Shown here piece by piece: positions 37,800-52,600 of a stretch of 64,000 bases of DNA. The notes beneath the pieces are model-generated. The model was not told the DNA's origin. It searched no databases and saw nothing but the letters and a program-made list of their open reading frames with translations. The stretch is from Tetrahymena thermophila SB210 (Eukaryota > Ciliophora > Oligohymenophorea > Hymenostomatida > Tetrahymenidae), in assembly GCF_000189635.1 (NCBI RefSeq), contig NW_002476261.1:248001-312000 (forward strand). Direction: 5' to 3'. The position numbers and the translations under genes are program-made. Within the stretch, counting starts at the first letter, position 1; each line of letters opens with the position of its first letter.

Positions 37800-38729
37800 A
37801 TGAGAAAGATCATTCTTTTGTTAGCTATCATTAGTTTGGCACTCTGCTAAGAACTTATAGTTGAAAAAGTAGCAGGATAATACAACTCAGGTTAAAAGTT
37901 CGCAAAATCCTGGTAAAATTCATAATGGAACGATTATCAAGATTTCGCTATTTATGGATGGTTTAAGATTGACTCTTCATACTAAATTGCTGAGTGGTCA
38001 ACTGGTTTCCACTTTACTTCAAATTAGGACAAAGATTGGACTAACGCCTCTGCTCCTGGTGATAGAGTATTGGCATTCTGGGTTATTGGAAATACTCTCC
38101 ACAATCCTACTTACTCTTTAGCAAGAGGTAATACTAATTATTACGAAAATCTTTCCTTCGCTGCTGGAGATACTAATAAATGGGCTTTTATTTATGTTAC
38201 ACATGGTTCTAGCTAATAAGCATAATACGTCTATTACTTACTTCCTTCCTCTGGTGTTGTAACCAAGAAAATAGCTTCAATCACTCATAAAACTTCCACC
38301 TTCTATCAAATCAATGTTGGTTAATCATTCAGCTTCAAATATTTCCCTGGTTCTTTTTGGAGACTCTCACTTATTGCTGGACCTAATGCTTACAGAGAAA
38401 GTGGTTTTGAATAGTTCTAAAACATATAACCTGACGTTGTTCCTAGCTGTCCTATTCTTTTCACTGGATGTAACTATAGTGGTAAGGGTGATTCTTTATG
38501 CTAAAGCTCTCCTTCTTATAACGTTACTGCTGTTCACTCAATCTACCTCCCTGCTAACTTCACTGCTACTTTACATGATCAAGCTAATTACGCAGGAAAG
38601 AAGATCGTTTATTCCCAAAGTATTGAATGTATTACCTAATTAAATTGGGCTTACTTACTCTCTACTCATGCCATTACTATTGAGGATGAAACTAAAACTG
38701 TTCTCAGAAGAAACAACAGAAGAAATTGA
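37800..38729 (+). CDS. secreted protein with beta/gamma-crystallin-like C-terminus (granule cargo candidate)
   Basis: A single exon of 309 residues (ATG 37800-37802, TGA 38727-38729). A strong signal peptide (MRKIILLLAIISLALC) precedes the mature protein. Residues ~25-200 form an aromatic, beta-rich domain with YGWFKID and WAFIYVTHG, reminiscent of a LamG/concanavalin-like sandwich. After a Pro-Cys border (VPSCPILFTGCNYSGKGDSL) the last ~100 residues have the rhythm of a beta/gamma-crystallin unit: CNYSGKG, SIYLPANFTATLHD, NYAGKKIVYSQSIECI. In Tetrahymena, crystallin-domain proteins are known non-processed cargo of mucocysts, so regulated secretion is a reasonable inference. The C-terminus is basic (RRNNRRN). 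Several N-glycosylation sequons occur. Gln is written TAA repeatedly. No intron. It lies convergent with the methyltransferase gene. Confidence 0.8.
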
Positions 38730-39373
38730 AAAGACAATTCTATTAGTATTTTAATAAATTATCCTTTTATAAAAAGAGTAAAATAAAGATATGTTTACAA
38801 TTTTACATAAATATACATAATTTGTGAAAATTAATTATTATAAATAAATGATAGATCTTTTCAAATAAGTTTATTAAAATATTTTAATTAATTTTTACTT
38901 TATTTATTTTTCCTTTTCAATATAACTAACATATTAAATATCTTCTCTAATCAAATATTTATTAAATAAATTGCTGGTTTTTATTTTAATGCAATCCTCT
39001 ATTATCTATGTATTTATTCATAAAAACAAATAAAATTTGTATCTAATTTACATTAAAGATTTTAAGAAATACAAATATGAATTTTTTATTAATTAATTTA
39101 TATTATTGTTAAAAATACTGTAGATTCTTTTCTCTAAGGAGGGTCTAAAAATCACTTATTTTTTTACACTATTTTAAATAATAAATTAAAAAATAATGAA
39201 CTTTAATACAAAGTTTCAACACCTATTTGAAGAAGTTCAGTTTACTAAAATTTGTTTAAACTAAAATTTTATTGATTTATTTATTTACTAGTTAATATAG
39301 ATATAAAAATTACAATCTTAAAACAGAATAATCATACTTAAAAAAACAGTTTATTATATATATTTATCTATCA
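38730..39373. other. convergent 3' spacer
   Basis: AT-rich DNA between the stop codons of the crystallin-like gene (+) and the methyltransferase gene (-). It must hold both 3' UTRs. Nothing else seen. Confidence 0.55.
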
Positions 39374-40372
39374 TCAGTCAAAATTTTCTGCATTGTCTTC
39401 TCCTATTTCTTCAACTTTCTAGTTTAAAGAGTTAATCTTTATAAAATATTTAATAAATTTAATTTACCTTTTTGCATATGTAAATATAATGCTTCTCTGG
39501 ATCTTTTTCTTCAACATTGGTAATTTACGGTTTTTTAATTACAATTTCTTGGATATCCCATTAAAATTCTGGCTTTAAGTAAATATATTTTAAAATTATT
39601 TTTTGTTATGTATTATTTAAATCTTGATAATTAAATACCTTTTAAAGATATGTTCTTCTGTATTCTGGAGAACCATGAGATATAAGAACATACACTCCTT
39701 TTGGTGTAAGTACTCTATATATTTCTGAAATGGCTTTATTTGCATTTGAAGTAGAACTTTCACCACACTTGATGGAAAATATAATAATATTTATTTTAGC
39801 AAGATTATAAATAATAAATTTACTAGTATAGAATCTAGAGTTCCTTTATCCATTACGCAATCAAATGACTTTGCTTCGAATTCCATATTTCTTACATCCA
39901 TTTATAAATCTTTTTATAAAAAGAGAATGAATATTAGTCAGTTTTCTTAAATTTATAACTCGAAAGTACATTTAAAATTAGGTCCTTTGTCTTTATATTT
40001 TTCCTGCATTGATTTAGTCACTATTGAAGATATATCAATATTGGTTATATTTTGATGACCTTCATCAAACATTTCTTCACTTAATCCTAAATATTATTTA
40101 TAGATTGTTCATTAAATATTTACAACCTACACAAGAAACAAATCAACTCATTACTCGAACTGCCTGATCCAACATTAAGAATTTTGCTTTCAGGGTTGAT
40201 ATGAGGAATAACATGATCTCTTATTCCACTGAAACGCTAATACCAATCAAAAGGCTCTGGCTCTCTATTAATTCATTCATTTTTTACAAAATTTAATATT
40301 GATTAAATCAACTATAAATTTATACTTTGCATATCTTTCTTCCCAATATTAAGGATTTCCGTATTGCTTCAT
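39374..40372 (-). CDS. METTL13/EEF1AKMT4-like SAM methyltransferase
   Basis: A small class-I methyltransferase of 212 residues from seven exons: 40326-40372, 40155-40264, 39970-40086, 39824-39909, 39639-39767, 39468-39572, 39374-39418. Motif order fits the METTL13 N-terminal / EEF1AKMT4 family: QYWEERY at the start, EPFDWY, SAM-binding loop ILNVGSGSSRLSEEMFD, acidic strand NITNIDIS, then MDVRNMEFEAKSFDCVMDKG and TLDSILCGE, and YRVLTPKGVYVLISHGSPEYR. These enzymes methylate lysines, often on elongation factor 1A; the substrate here is inferred only from family. The single-domain length matches EEF1AKMT4 rather than the two-domain METTL13. All splice borders keep frame. Some exons are very short (45 and 47 nt). 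Likely cytosolic, since no targeting sequence is seen. Confidence 0.88.
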
Positions 40373-40899
40373 TTCTAATATTATAAAGATGTATGCTAAT
40401 TATGTTTGATTTGAGACAAATGTAGTTAAAAATGTTCCTATTTTTTTAACAGCTTTCTTCTATTTAGAAAAAGAGTATTCTTTAACTTTATAAAATAATA
40501 TTTATCAGTTTTTTTTTAATTAATTTAAAGGCTAGATATGCATAAAATTTCAAAATAGCAAACAATTAATTGAATGATAATTATTTAGCATCAAAAATAA
40601 CTTTTCAAAAATTAAACTATTCAAACAATTTATAAGTAAATAAATAAATAAAGTTAATAAATGTAAATCATTTTTTGTTTTTTAATATCTCAATTTACTT
40701 TATATAACTTCTAAGCAGAAGCTAATAAATAAACAATAAAAGCAAACACATTCAAATATTTTTGTTATGATTTAACAAAATAAATAAAAACAATACATTA
40801 TATGCAGGTTCATTACAATTTGCCATATCTAATTATTTTGATGATTTTTATTGAGGTTTTGTAATAAATAACTGTTAACTTAATCTAAAATATATTATT
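40373..40899. other. intergenic
   Basis: AT-rich spacer between the methyltransferase start and the stop of the thioredoxin-like gene, both on the minus strand. Nothing recognised. Confidence 0.55.
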
Positions 40900-41484
40900 T
40901 CATTTTTATCCTATTAATGCTGATATTTATTCTGATTATTTTGATAATAATCTTTCAATTTTAGCTTTAATCCAGTCTTAATAGGCATCTTCACCACTTT
41001 TCAAGACATCTTAACAAGCATTTTATACTAATATGTTTCCTTCCCCATCTAAAACAACTAATTATGGAATTCCTTTAACGTTAAAGTGATTTCTATAGGA
41101 TTCAATTCTTTCAAGATCATAAGGAAGTGAAATCCAAGGCATTTATCTAAAATATTTTTTAAATTCATCATCGCTTTTATCGAAAGGAACTAATACTATT
41201 TCTAATGGCTTTTTATTATTTTCAATATTAATATCTTCAATATTCACTTCATTATAAAACTCAATTAGCTTTGGAGTAAAAGCCTTACTTGGGTAGCAAT
41301 GACTTGCTGCAAAATACAGACAAACTATGTCATTTGCTTCAAATAAATCTTAATCTAATCTTTCCTTTTTGCCTTCAAATGTACGTCCAAATTTAAATTC
41401 AGGGACATAAACTATATTTTCTTATTACTAAGGAGCTTAAGAACTATCTTAATGTCCTAACAGTTAACTTTTATTATCTGCCAT
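40900..41484 (-). CDS. tryparedoxin/nucleoredoxin-like protein with altered active site
   Basis: A single exon of 194 residues (ATG 41482-41484, TGA 40900-40902). The thioredoxin fold is visible: strand IVCLYFAASH, active-site helix, TPKLIEFYNEV, the strand KPLEIVLVPFD, the tryparedoxin-type insert EFKKYFRQMPWISLPYD, then the cis-Pro loop VKGIPQLVVLD and the final strand and helix. In active relatives the site reads Trp-Cys-Pro-Pro-Cys; here it is His-Cys-Tyr-Pro-Ser, so the Trp and the resolving Cys are both missing. It could work as a monothiol enzyme or have lost redox activity and act as a binding protein. A Gln-rich ~25-residue leader precedes the domain, and no signal peptide is present, so it is likely cytosolic. 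Regulation is not apparent. Confidence 0.87.
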
Positions 41485-42469
41485 AGCTTGTTTAGTATAT
41501 TTAAAATATTTAATTTAAAAATTAATAATAATGATATAAATAAGTTATTAATTTTGTAATTATAATATTTAACAAATAGAGTTAATAATTTAAAGAAAAT
41601 TTTAGAAATTTAACACTAAATTTCAATCTTTTTATTCTCATAATTAGCAAATAACAATATAAATATTTATTATATTAAATAACATTTTAATTTATATTAT
41701 ATATAGCCTTTATATAGAATAATTCTGATTAATTTGAAAGTATTAAATAAAATTTTATTAATATTTCATATCAACTTCTTTTCAAACTTTACTCGTTATG
41801 TTGATTTTAATTTTAAAAAAATAGCTATTGTTGATTATAATATAGAAATCTTTTATAAAAAAATATTTCAAAAATCTTACTTTAAATAATTAAAGTAAAT
41901 ATAGTGAAAGTTTAAATACAATTGAGGTTTTTAAATTTTAAATACCCTTCTTATGGAAGAAAATGTATACTCTATGAATTTTCCCCTTTATGTAAATACT
42001 TCTTATTTTAGAGAATCTTAAAATTTTAATTTTAATAGTATTCATAAAAAAAAAATCTAGCTTAATCTAATTATTATTTTTATCCAATAATTTAATTTAC
42101 AATATTTTTGAATTATTTTTTTAAAATAAAATTTATTTTATGCATTTTTTTTGAGGTAAATAAAAAAATTTACTTAAATTTAAACACTTAATTAAGTTCA
42201 ATTTAAAATGATATATCATTAAAAATTTAAAGTATGATCATCAAATTTATTAAAACCAAAAATGATATTTTAAAAAATAATATTGTTTGAAAATAACAAA
42301 TTCTGAATCAGCTATAATTACTAAGCAAGATAGATAGATCAAAATTAGTTTATAGAAAGAGATCAATTGTTATAAATATTTATTAATTTACATAAAGAAT
42401 AAATATATAAGCTCATTAAATTCATGATTAAATTTGAAAATAAAATGGTATGATTTATAAAAACTAAAA
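41485..42469. other. intergenic
   Basis: AT-rich spacer of about 1 kb between two minus-strand genes: upstream of the thioredoxin-like gene and downstream of the kinase. Nothing recognised. Confidence 0.55.
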
Positions 42470-44685
<2,216 letters not shown>

Positions 44686-46656
44686 TTGCTTTTAATTGCT
44701 TTAATTAATTTTAATATTTACTATTTCTTATTTTAATAATAAAGATAAGAAAATTGATAAGCATATATTTATTACTCTAATATCTTATTTTTTTAATATT
44801 ATCAAGTCCTTTCCTTATCAAGATCAAGAAATAGCTAGTGCAAAGACTTGTCTATCTATTTGCTGTGTTATTCCGATCAAGAAAATAAACAAAAAATAGA
44901 TTATTAATTTATTGATCTTCATAAAGTGTTTTGCTTGATAATTCAATAACACTAACATATGTATAATCAGTTGCTTGAATAATGTTAAAGGCTTATTCGA
45001 ATTACGTATTTAATTAATTTACTAATTAAAGGATTTGTCTTAAAATGATATTTGATGCAATTTTTCTATTTTTGAAAAGCATAGAATCTAATTAAAGTGA
45101 TTTTTAAAATTTAAAATTAGTAATAACTTAATTAATCTATTTCATTTTTTTATATACTTTTCTGTTAAAAATAAATTAAGCACTTTAAAAGGTTCAGCTA
45201 TTATAAAAATATTGAATACATAAACTAGGTGTCTATAACAAAATTAAATAGGCTTGTGACTAAAAATTAAGTTGCATAGCTTAATTTATTCAATCTTAAT
45301 GTTTATGATCAAATTAAAAAAATGTAAATAATGTTTTTATTTACATTCACTAAATTTAAAATATCAATTTTTTCAATTAAAATATCAATTTTCTTAATCT
45401 TTTCTTGGCTATTTTAATGCTAAATACTCATGATATATTTTAAATTTTAGGTTTGCTTTTACATTAAATTTAACATAAAATTTACATGTCAGTATGCTTT
45501 ACATATTAAAAATATTGCTCATTTGGGCTTAACCATAGATTTTTAACAATAAAAATTTTATCTTACTTCAAAAAAAATTTTTATTATTTTTAATTAAATC
45601 TGAAACAGGTTTAAACTGATAACTTTTATTTTTAAAAATGTAAGTATTATATGATGCTATAGAATAAAATACTAATTAACTTTGAAAAACTATAATTTCA
45701 TTCAAATTTTCAAATTTATTCAAATAAAATAAGTAATAATTAAGTCTAAATAACAATTCTGTATTATAATGTTTTTATTTTAATAAAGAAAAATAATTAT
45801 TTATCTACTAAGTAAAGTAGTTTAAATATTCCTCAATAATTTAGACTTATATTATATATAATATCATCTCAAAAAATTACACTAAAAATATTATTTTTAA
45901 TAAAATTTACTTTATAAGAACACAGAACATCATAAGTAAATATTGTATATTATCTTATCATTATTTAACATATTTAAGTTTTATTTAAAAATATTTAATA
46001 TAAAAATAAATAAATTTAATACAAAATATTTGAATATAAAAATTAATAATTAATTACTTCTTTAATTCAAAAATTAATTTTACATTTTTTATTTTGGTAT
46101 TTTTTCTTAAAATATTAAGATTTTTATTTACAAATTATTTTAGATCTAATCAAATTTAAAAAAAAATATTCACTAAAATATATTTCATCTTGTTACTTAA
46201 AAGGAAAGGTTTATTCTAAAAGTATGGATAAAAAGCATTTGAGGTTTTTACTAATAAAATTTATGATAAAAAAATAAGAAAAATTGCATATTAGATGGTA
46301 ATTTATCTACATAGAAATTAGGATTTACTAATTTTTAAAAGCCAAATTCACTTTTTGTTGTAATCTACCGTAGAAAATATGTACAAATAATAGATTTTTA
46401 TTGTTTTCAGTGGTTATGAGAGAACTATTTTTCAATTATTTTGGTAAATTACTGGCATATTATTGTTAGAAGAGAACGAACATATTAGTTTGAAAAGGCA
46501 GATTTTGATAATTAATATAAAAATTGAATAAAGACTAATTGATTTGTTCCAATAATTAAAAAAACTTTCTAAAAAATAAATAACTCACTTAAAAAGAATT
46601 GAATTGAATAGAGTTATTATATATCTTCTTAAATTTCTACTTAAAAATTTTTTAAA
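44686..46656. promoter_or_regulatory. divergent upstream region, kinase and surface-protein genes
   Basis: A 2-kb AT-rich stretch between divergent starts. The 300 bp next to the kinase (44690-44990) are less AT-rich and may be 5' UTR or promoter. No gene, RNA or repeat array recognised. Confidence 0.45.
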
Positions 46657-49600
46657 ATGTCATTGATAAGTGGTGTATTATTATTACTTATAACTTTCAT
46701 TTGCTCAACATTTTAACAAAACCCCACCATACCAGGTAAAATATAACTCATTTAGCTTATTCTTTATTGTTTTATAAGTTAATTCATATCAAATATTTAA
46801 TTTTTTTTATAGGATGCTTTAAGAGCACAAATGATTCGTCAGGATAGGAAATCTGCTAACTTTGCTAAAATAAAATGTATCCTCCTCCGCTTCCAACTTA
46901 ATTTTCTACATAACTTTAGAACATCTGCAGTAAAAAAGTTAATTGAAAAATCTAACAATAAATAATTATTTATGTATTTAGAAACTTAGTTAAATGGGAG
47001 CCAAATTTAAAAAAAAGTTTACATTACAAACGAATTAAACGCTTGCAGGTCTAATCTTAATCCAAGCACAAATCCACAATGCTAAAAACATCCACAGCTT
47101 TAAGTATGTGCTTGTTCCAATTACCAAACTGCATGTGGTGGGTAAATGGATGGTTCGATAAACAAACCTTATGATAATTTATTTGAAGCACTTTTAATAG
47201 AAGAATAAGCTGCTTAAAACAGCTTTGATATCAATATATAATTCTTTTTTATCAATTAAAACAAATTTGATCCTTATTTGCATGAAGTCATAATAAATGA
47301 GTATTTACCTGATAGGAAGTGCATAGGAACATCATTTTACGTAGATGAAACAATACCACTTCATTTTTTTGCTAGAAAAAACGCAATCTTAAGTTTCAGG
47401 TAAACAATCTTAACTATTTCACAAGTTTTATTAAATTAAATAAACGATTTTTTTATACTTAACTTAAATATCAGCCCATTGTTCTGCGATGATTAACCCT
47501 ATTGCTATAAGCAAACTGACAAAATAACTCTCTCTTTTAAAAAATTTGCTTTCCACATATCTACGTTTGGTTAAATTAATCTATCGAATATTATTATTGA
47601 AGGTAAAGATGCTATTTAAGAGTTTTTAATATCTAATTGTACTTATCAAAGAGGCTTGGAGTGTTGTATTAATAATGGAGGTACTATCACTGAAAACGAC
47701 GAAGCATTTGTTACAAAGAATTAATCTGATAGTAATTTAATTTACAGTTTTAAACTAATTTAAATTTTTATTATAATGAAATAAGGATTGGGTTTATTTG
47801 CTTTTGGATTGAGTACATGCACTCCTTTGGTTTCTTTTGTAAATACTCCAAATTACCCATCTTCAGTCTTTGGTACATAATAAATACCTACCATTCAGAG
47901 CTCTAGCGATTTCAGATTGGAAAATAACAAATACTAAAATAGACAATTTGGTCTATTTAATGTTGAGTTTAATTTAGCAGGATCTGATGCTTAAAACACT
48001 CCAAATCTACCTCAAGTTATATTTACAGTAAAATATTGAATTAATTGAAATATGAAAAATATTAATATTTGATAAAAGCTTGTTATAGTTGTTAAAACAT
48101 TTAATTAATTTTCATATCATTTTGAGTTTCAAATATATTAAAATTATTTAATTAAATAATATTTATTTTAATTTTAGAATGTTGAGATAAGAAACATACA
48201 TATTCTACCAGGTATATATACAATAGTAAACTCATAAGTGACAAATTACGGATTTAATACTATTCGTAGCATTATTAATATTTACTTCTCTGCTTAGATA
48301 CAAATTATAGGAACTATATTCTAAAAAAATTATCTATCTGATGGATTTCTAACTAATTTGTTTGATTACAACGGGGATTACACATCTTTGAATCCTTCTT
48401 AATCTCCTAATCAATAGGATTGCACTCAAAAAATTCCTTGTGCTTCAATTTTAATTTAAGATAGTGTTTTCTCAGATTTTAATGATTTGATGTGGTATAT
48501 AGGAAATGATGTCGATTAATAAAGTCTTTTATAATCAACCAGTCGCTCTCTCTATCCATACTCTATATTATTGGTTGGTTATCAAGGATAGTTAAAAATT
48601 TAAGGTAGTAATTTCTAAAATGCTTTGCCTTGCATGTCAACTGATTATCTTTTTTGTCCGAAGCTTAATACTATGGTAATTAATTAGTTTATTTATTCAT
48701 TTGTTACAAATTTAGAAGAAAAGTATTTATTAATTGAAATAAAAAGAAATTTTAACTGCAAATTTGAAACTAAATTTTATTATTAACTTGTTAAATTTTA
48801 TGAAGGATTTTTTGAAAAAAATTTTAACTTAAAAAGTAAGACTATGTTGAATAGGATTCTTAGAAAAAGCTATGGTTTCCTGGCTACAGCTATCAATTAT
48901 TTGAATATTCATAAATGATGAATTCTCACATAATTTTAGTGGATTTTCTTGGAAAATTAGATGTATAAACTTCTACATTTCAAAATAACACAAGTAATTT
49001 AAATTTTTTTCTTAGATCAGCTCTTCATAATTTTTAAATATAAATAAAATAGGTTGGGGAGCTCCTGCTATTTCGATAAGAGATATAACATATACTGGTT
49101 ATAAACCATCCAATACTTTAAGATCTAAAAAAGAAATCTACTTTTATAAAAATAATTTTATCAATAATGTTGGAATATTCTATGGCTCAGCAATTCGTAT
49201 TGTTAGATATTCATATGATTATTAAGAAAATTTTTGTGGTCCTATTCTTTTTGATACAAACAAATTTACACAAAATCTAGGATGCAGAAGCAACTATGGC
49301 ACAGTAAACATACATTGTCTCTTTGGTAGTACTGCTTAAATTTAACAAGGAATAACTAAAATGCAGGATCTTTAACTAGATTAAGTAGGTGGTTCAGATT
49401 TTAAAACATTTGCTAAGTAAGGAGTTTAGTCACCTTCAGCTAGTAACTATAACTATATCACTGTTCCTAGCATGAAAAATCAACTCCCTCATGAGATTAT
49501 ATTTACAGGAAACATTTTCTAAAATAACATGGCCTAATTGTCAAACTGTATTTATGTTTTAGGTTCATTGAGCATATAAATAACTTAAAATTAATTTTTA

Positions 49601-52600
49601 TCAAACGGAGTTCTGCACACTGATTTGTATTTCTTAATGAGAAATACTAACTATAATCTCCTAATGAATACGATAGCAGGTTCTATTTTGTATTAGACTT
49701 TAAACTAAGGTTTTATAATTGACGATGGTACAAAATTTCTCAAAGAAACTACTTCAATTTTTTTAGATCTCTGCGATAAAATTACATTAACCAACAATAA
49801 CTTCTTTTCTAACTGGGGTAATTAATTAAATATTTTATAATAATTATTATTTTATTTATAATAAATTTAAGTTTTATTTCAGTTAAGGATAAAAAGTTTT
49901 TTCTACCAATTTATTTTTTTAATTAACTACTTATTAACTCAAATATTAGGAATTAATACTGGAGATGGCTATATAGGCAGTAGCATTAATATCTTTAGAA
50001 CAGTGAGCTTTCATGGATTTGTGATTTAAGGAAATAGTTTCAAGAATCACACTGGTATTCCTTTTGATATACTTAGACAAAATATAGCATCTAAGCTTTC
50101 AAATAATAAACACACTACTTCAATTATTAGTTTAAATGTCTTGTCATTTGCTCAATATATGGGAACTTTTAATATTGAAGTTGATATCTTATAAAACACT
50201 TTTTAATTTAATACTTATTATTTTGATTATAATTATATTGTTTAATAATCTCCTAAAAATTTGAAATATCAATCATACATAATTCCATATCCAGAAATAA
50301 ATAAAGTTTAATTAATTAAATTTTATTACAATTTTGATGTCTCAGGATCTGGTCCAAATGCTTAAGATCCCTAAAATTAAATATCTGCTGATTATATTGT
50401 TAACATCAATTAAAATACATTCACAAATAATGTAAATTTAAATGGACTATGTAAATTTTTTAATATTTTAGTTAAATCTGTATTTTATTGATGATAAAAT
50501 AATTGAAGGTATGATTCACTTAATTGGCGGAGATTAAATAACATTTTAAAAGAATATTTATACATACAACGATAATGATTATCCTAATGCTAGTTCTAGT
50601 ATAAAATATGGACTTTAAGGCTAAATATGTACAACTGACAAGCTTGGAATACTAGGAAAAACAAACTCCTATAATTAAATTTAGATTAGTAGCTCTACTT
50701 TTAGTAACAACAAGGGGAAAATAATTACTCATTTGTCATCAGGTAAATTAATCTGGAAAAATAGAGATAAAAAATATTTATTTAATAAAAGTTTCTCTAC
50801 TTTCTTCAAAAGATCTAACTTTTAATATAAACTCTAGCTCTGAGAGTTTAGTTGATATAATTACAGTGACAAACTCTTTAAACCCGACAGTTTTAACAAC
50901 AGTTACAGGAACTGGAAACATAGGAATGACACATGGAATAATAAATATAATGGATTCTTAATATATTAATATAGTAGGGTCAACATTTAGTTAAAATAAA
51001 GCAAACTCAGTTAATGCAATAACTATTTTAGATTCCCATGATATTCAAATATAAGGATCTTCATTTCTTAGCAATAGCTTTAATGAAACATTAATTAATC
51101 CTTATTTAGGTCTAAAGCCAACTGGATAGTACTTTTCTACTTAAATACTTGCTAATTCTTCGAATGTTATAATTTCAGACTGCAAATTCTAAAATAATAA
51201 TGTAAAATAATTATTCATTTCAATTTTTTAATTGTGATTGAAAATTTTAATCAATTTTTATATTACTCTAATATTTAAAGGCTACTCATGGAGGAGCTAT
51301 CTTTTTAAGTAGCTTTAGCACTATTACTGTATAAAGAGGATAGTGCATATCAAATCAAGCTTTTACAGCAGGATGTTTTTATATTTAAAAAAATAGTAAT
51401 ATGAACACATAAAATGTATTATTGTAAAGTAATAGTGCTTAATTAGCTGGTGGGGCAGTAGCTGCATTCGATTAAAGTTAGTATACTGATTAAAGCGATA
51501 ATTAATAAACTCCCCCATAATCTTAATTTATTGAAAATAACTCAGAAAACGGTGGTGCTATTTATAGTCAAACTTCTACAATAGCAGTTTATTACACTCA
51601 AATAATTTAAAATAAAGCACAAATCCTTGGTAGTGGAGTAAGTTTATACATATCGACGTTTACAGCCGAAAATATATTGGTAAAATAAAACTTTTGCCAA
51701 GGTAACTTTATTAATTTTTTTTTAACTGAACTGAGTGAATAGTTTTATTATCACTAATACATTTTTGGAAATGCGATTTAAATATCATAATTTTTTTAAC
51801 AAGGTTCTGCATCAATATCTATGATGGAGAGTATAGCAACTATCAACGAATCAACATTCTAAGATAATGAATCAACATCATAAACTTACGGCATAAGAAG
51901 CGATAGATCTAAGTTAACCATTACCTTATGTTCATTTTCATAAGGTATTATTAATACTTCTGATCTTTATTACATAAATGGAGGCTATATTAATCTTTCA
52001 GAAGGCTAAGCAACAGTAAATTACAAAAAGTTAATAATCCAACAATATTTATCTAAATTGTTTATTTTTTATTAGATAAGCAACACTAATTTTACAAAAG
52101 GAGCAGGATTTTTGGGAGGTGCTATTTATAGCGGTTTCGATACAGTATTAACTTTAAATAGCTGCTTTTTTGAAGAAAACTCTTCTTTGAACATTGGAGG
52201 TAGTATCTACTCATTTATAAGTAGTCAAGTAAATGTTAATCAATGCAAATTTGATAAATCATCCAGTCTACTTAGTGGTAGTGATATTTATGGAGATGGC
52301 ACTAATTAAATTAATATTTTAGAGACTGTCTTTGGCAATATCACAGGGACATCTGTTTATGGTCTTAGTGTTAATCTGCTCAGTATCTATAATTCCACAT
52401 TCCAAAACCAAGAAACACCTGTTGTGTTTGATGAAATTGTTATTGAAACGAGAGGAGCATAATGCGAGCTATGCAACTAAGTTAAAATTGATGGGTTTAC
52501 TTATTTTAAATTTTTAAAGGCTCAAAAAGGTTCAGGATTTTATATTGATAATACTTATAAAACATATCCAACATAAGTAATAATTAGGAACACTCTCTTC

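Noticed and set aside
38314-38643. A 109-codon open frame within the crystallin-like gene
   Set aside because: It is out of frame with the signal-peptide-bearing 309-residue protein, which is continuous once TAA/TAG are read as Gln.
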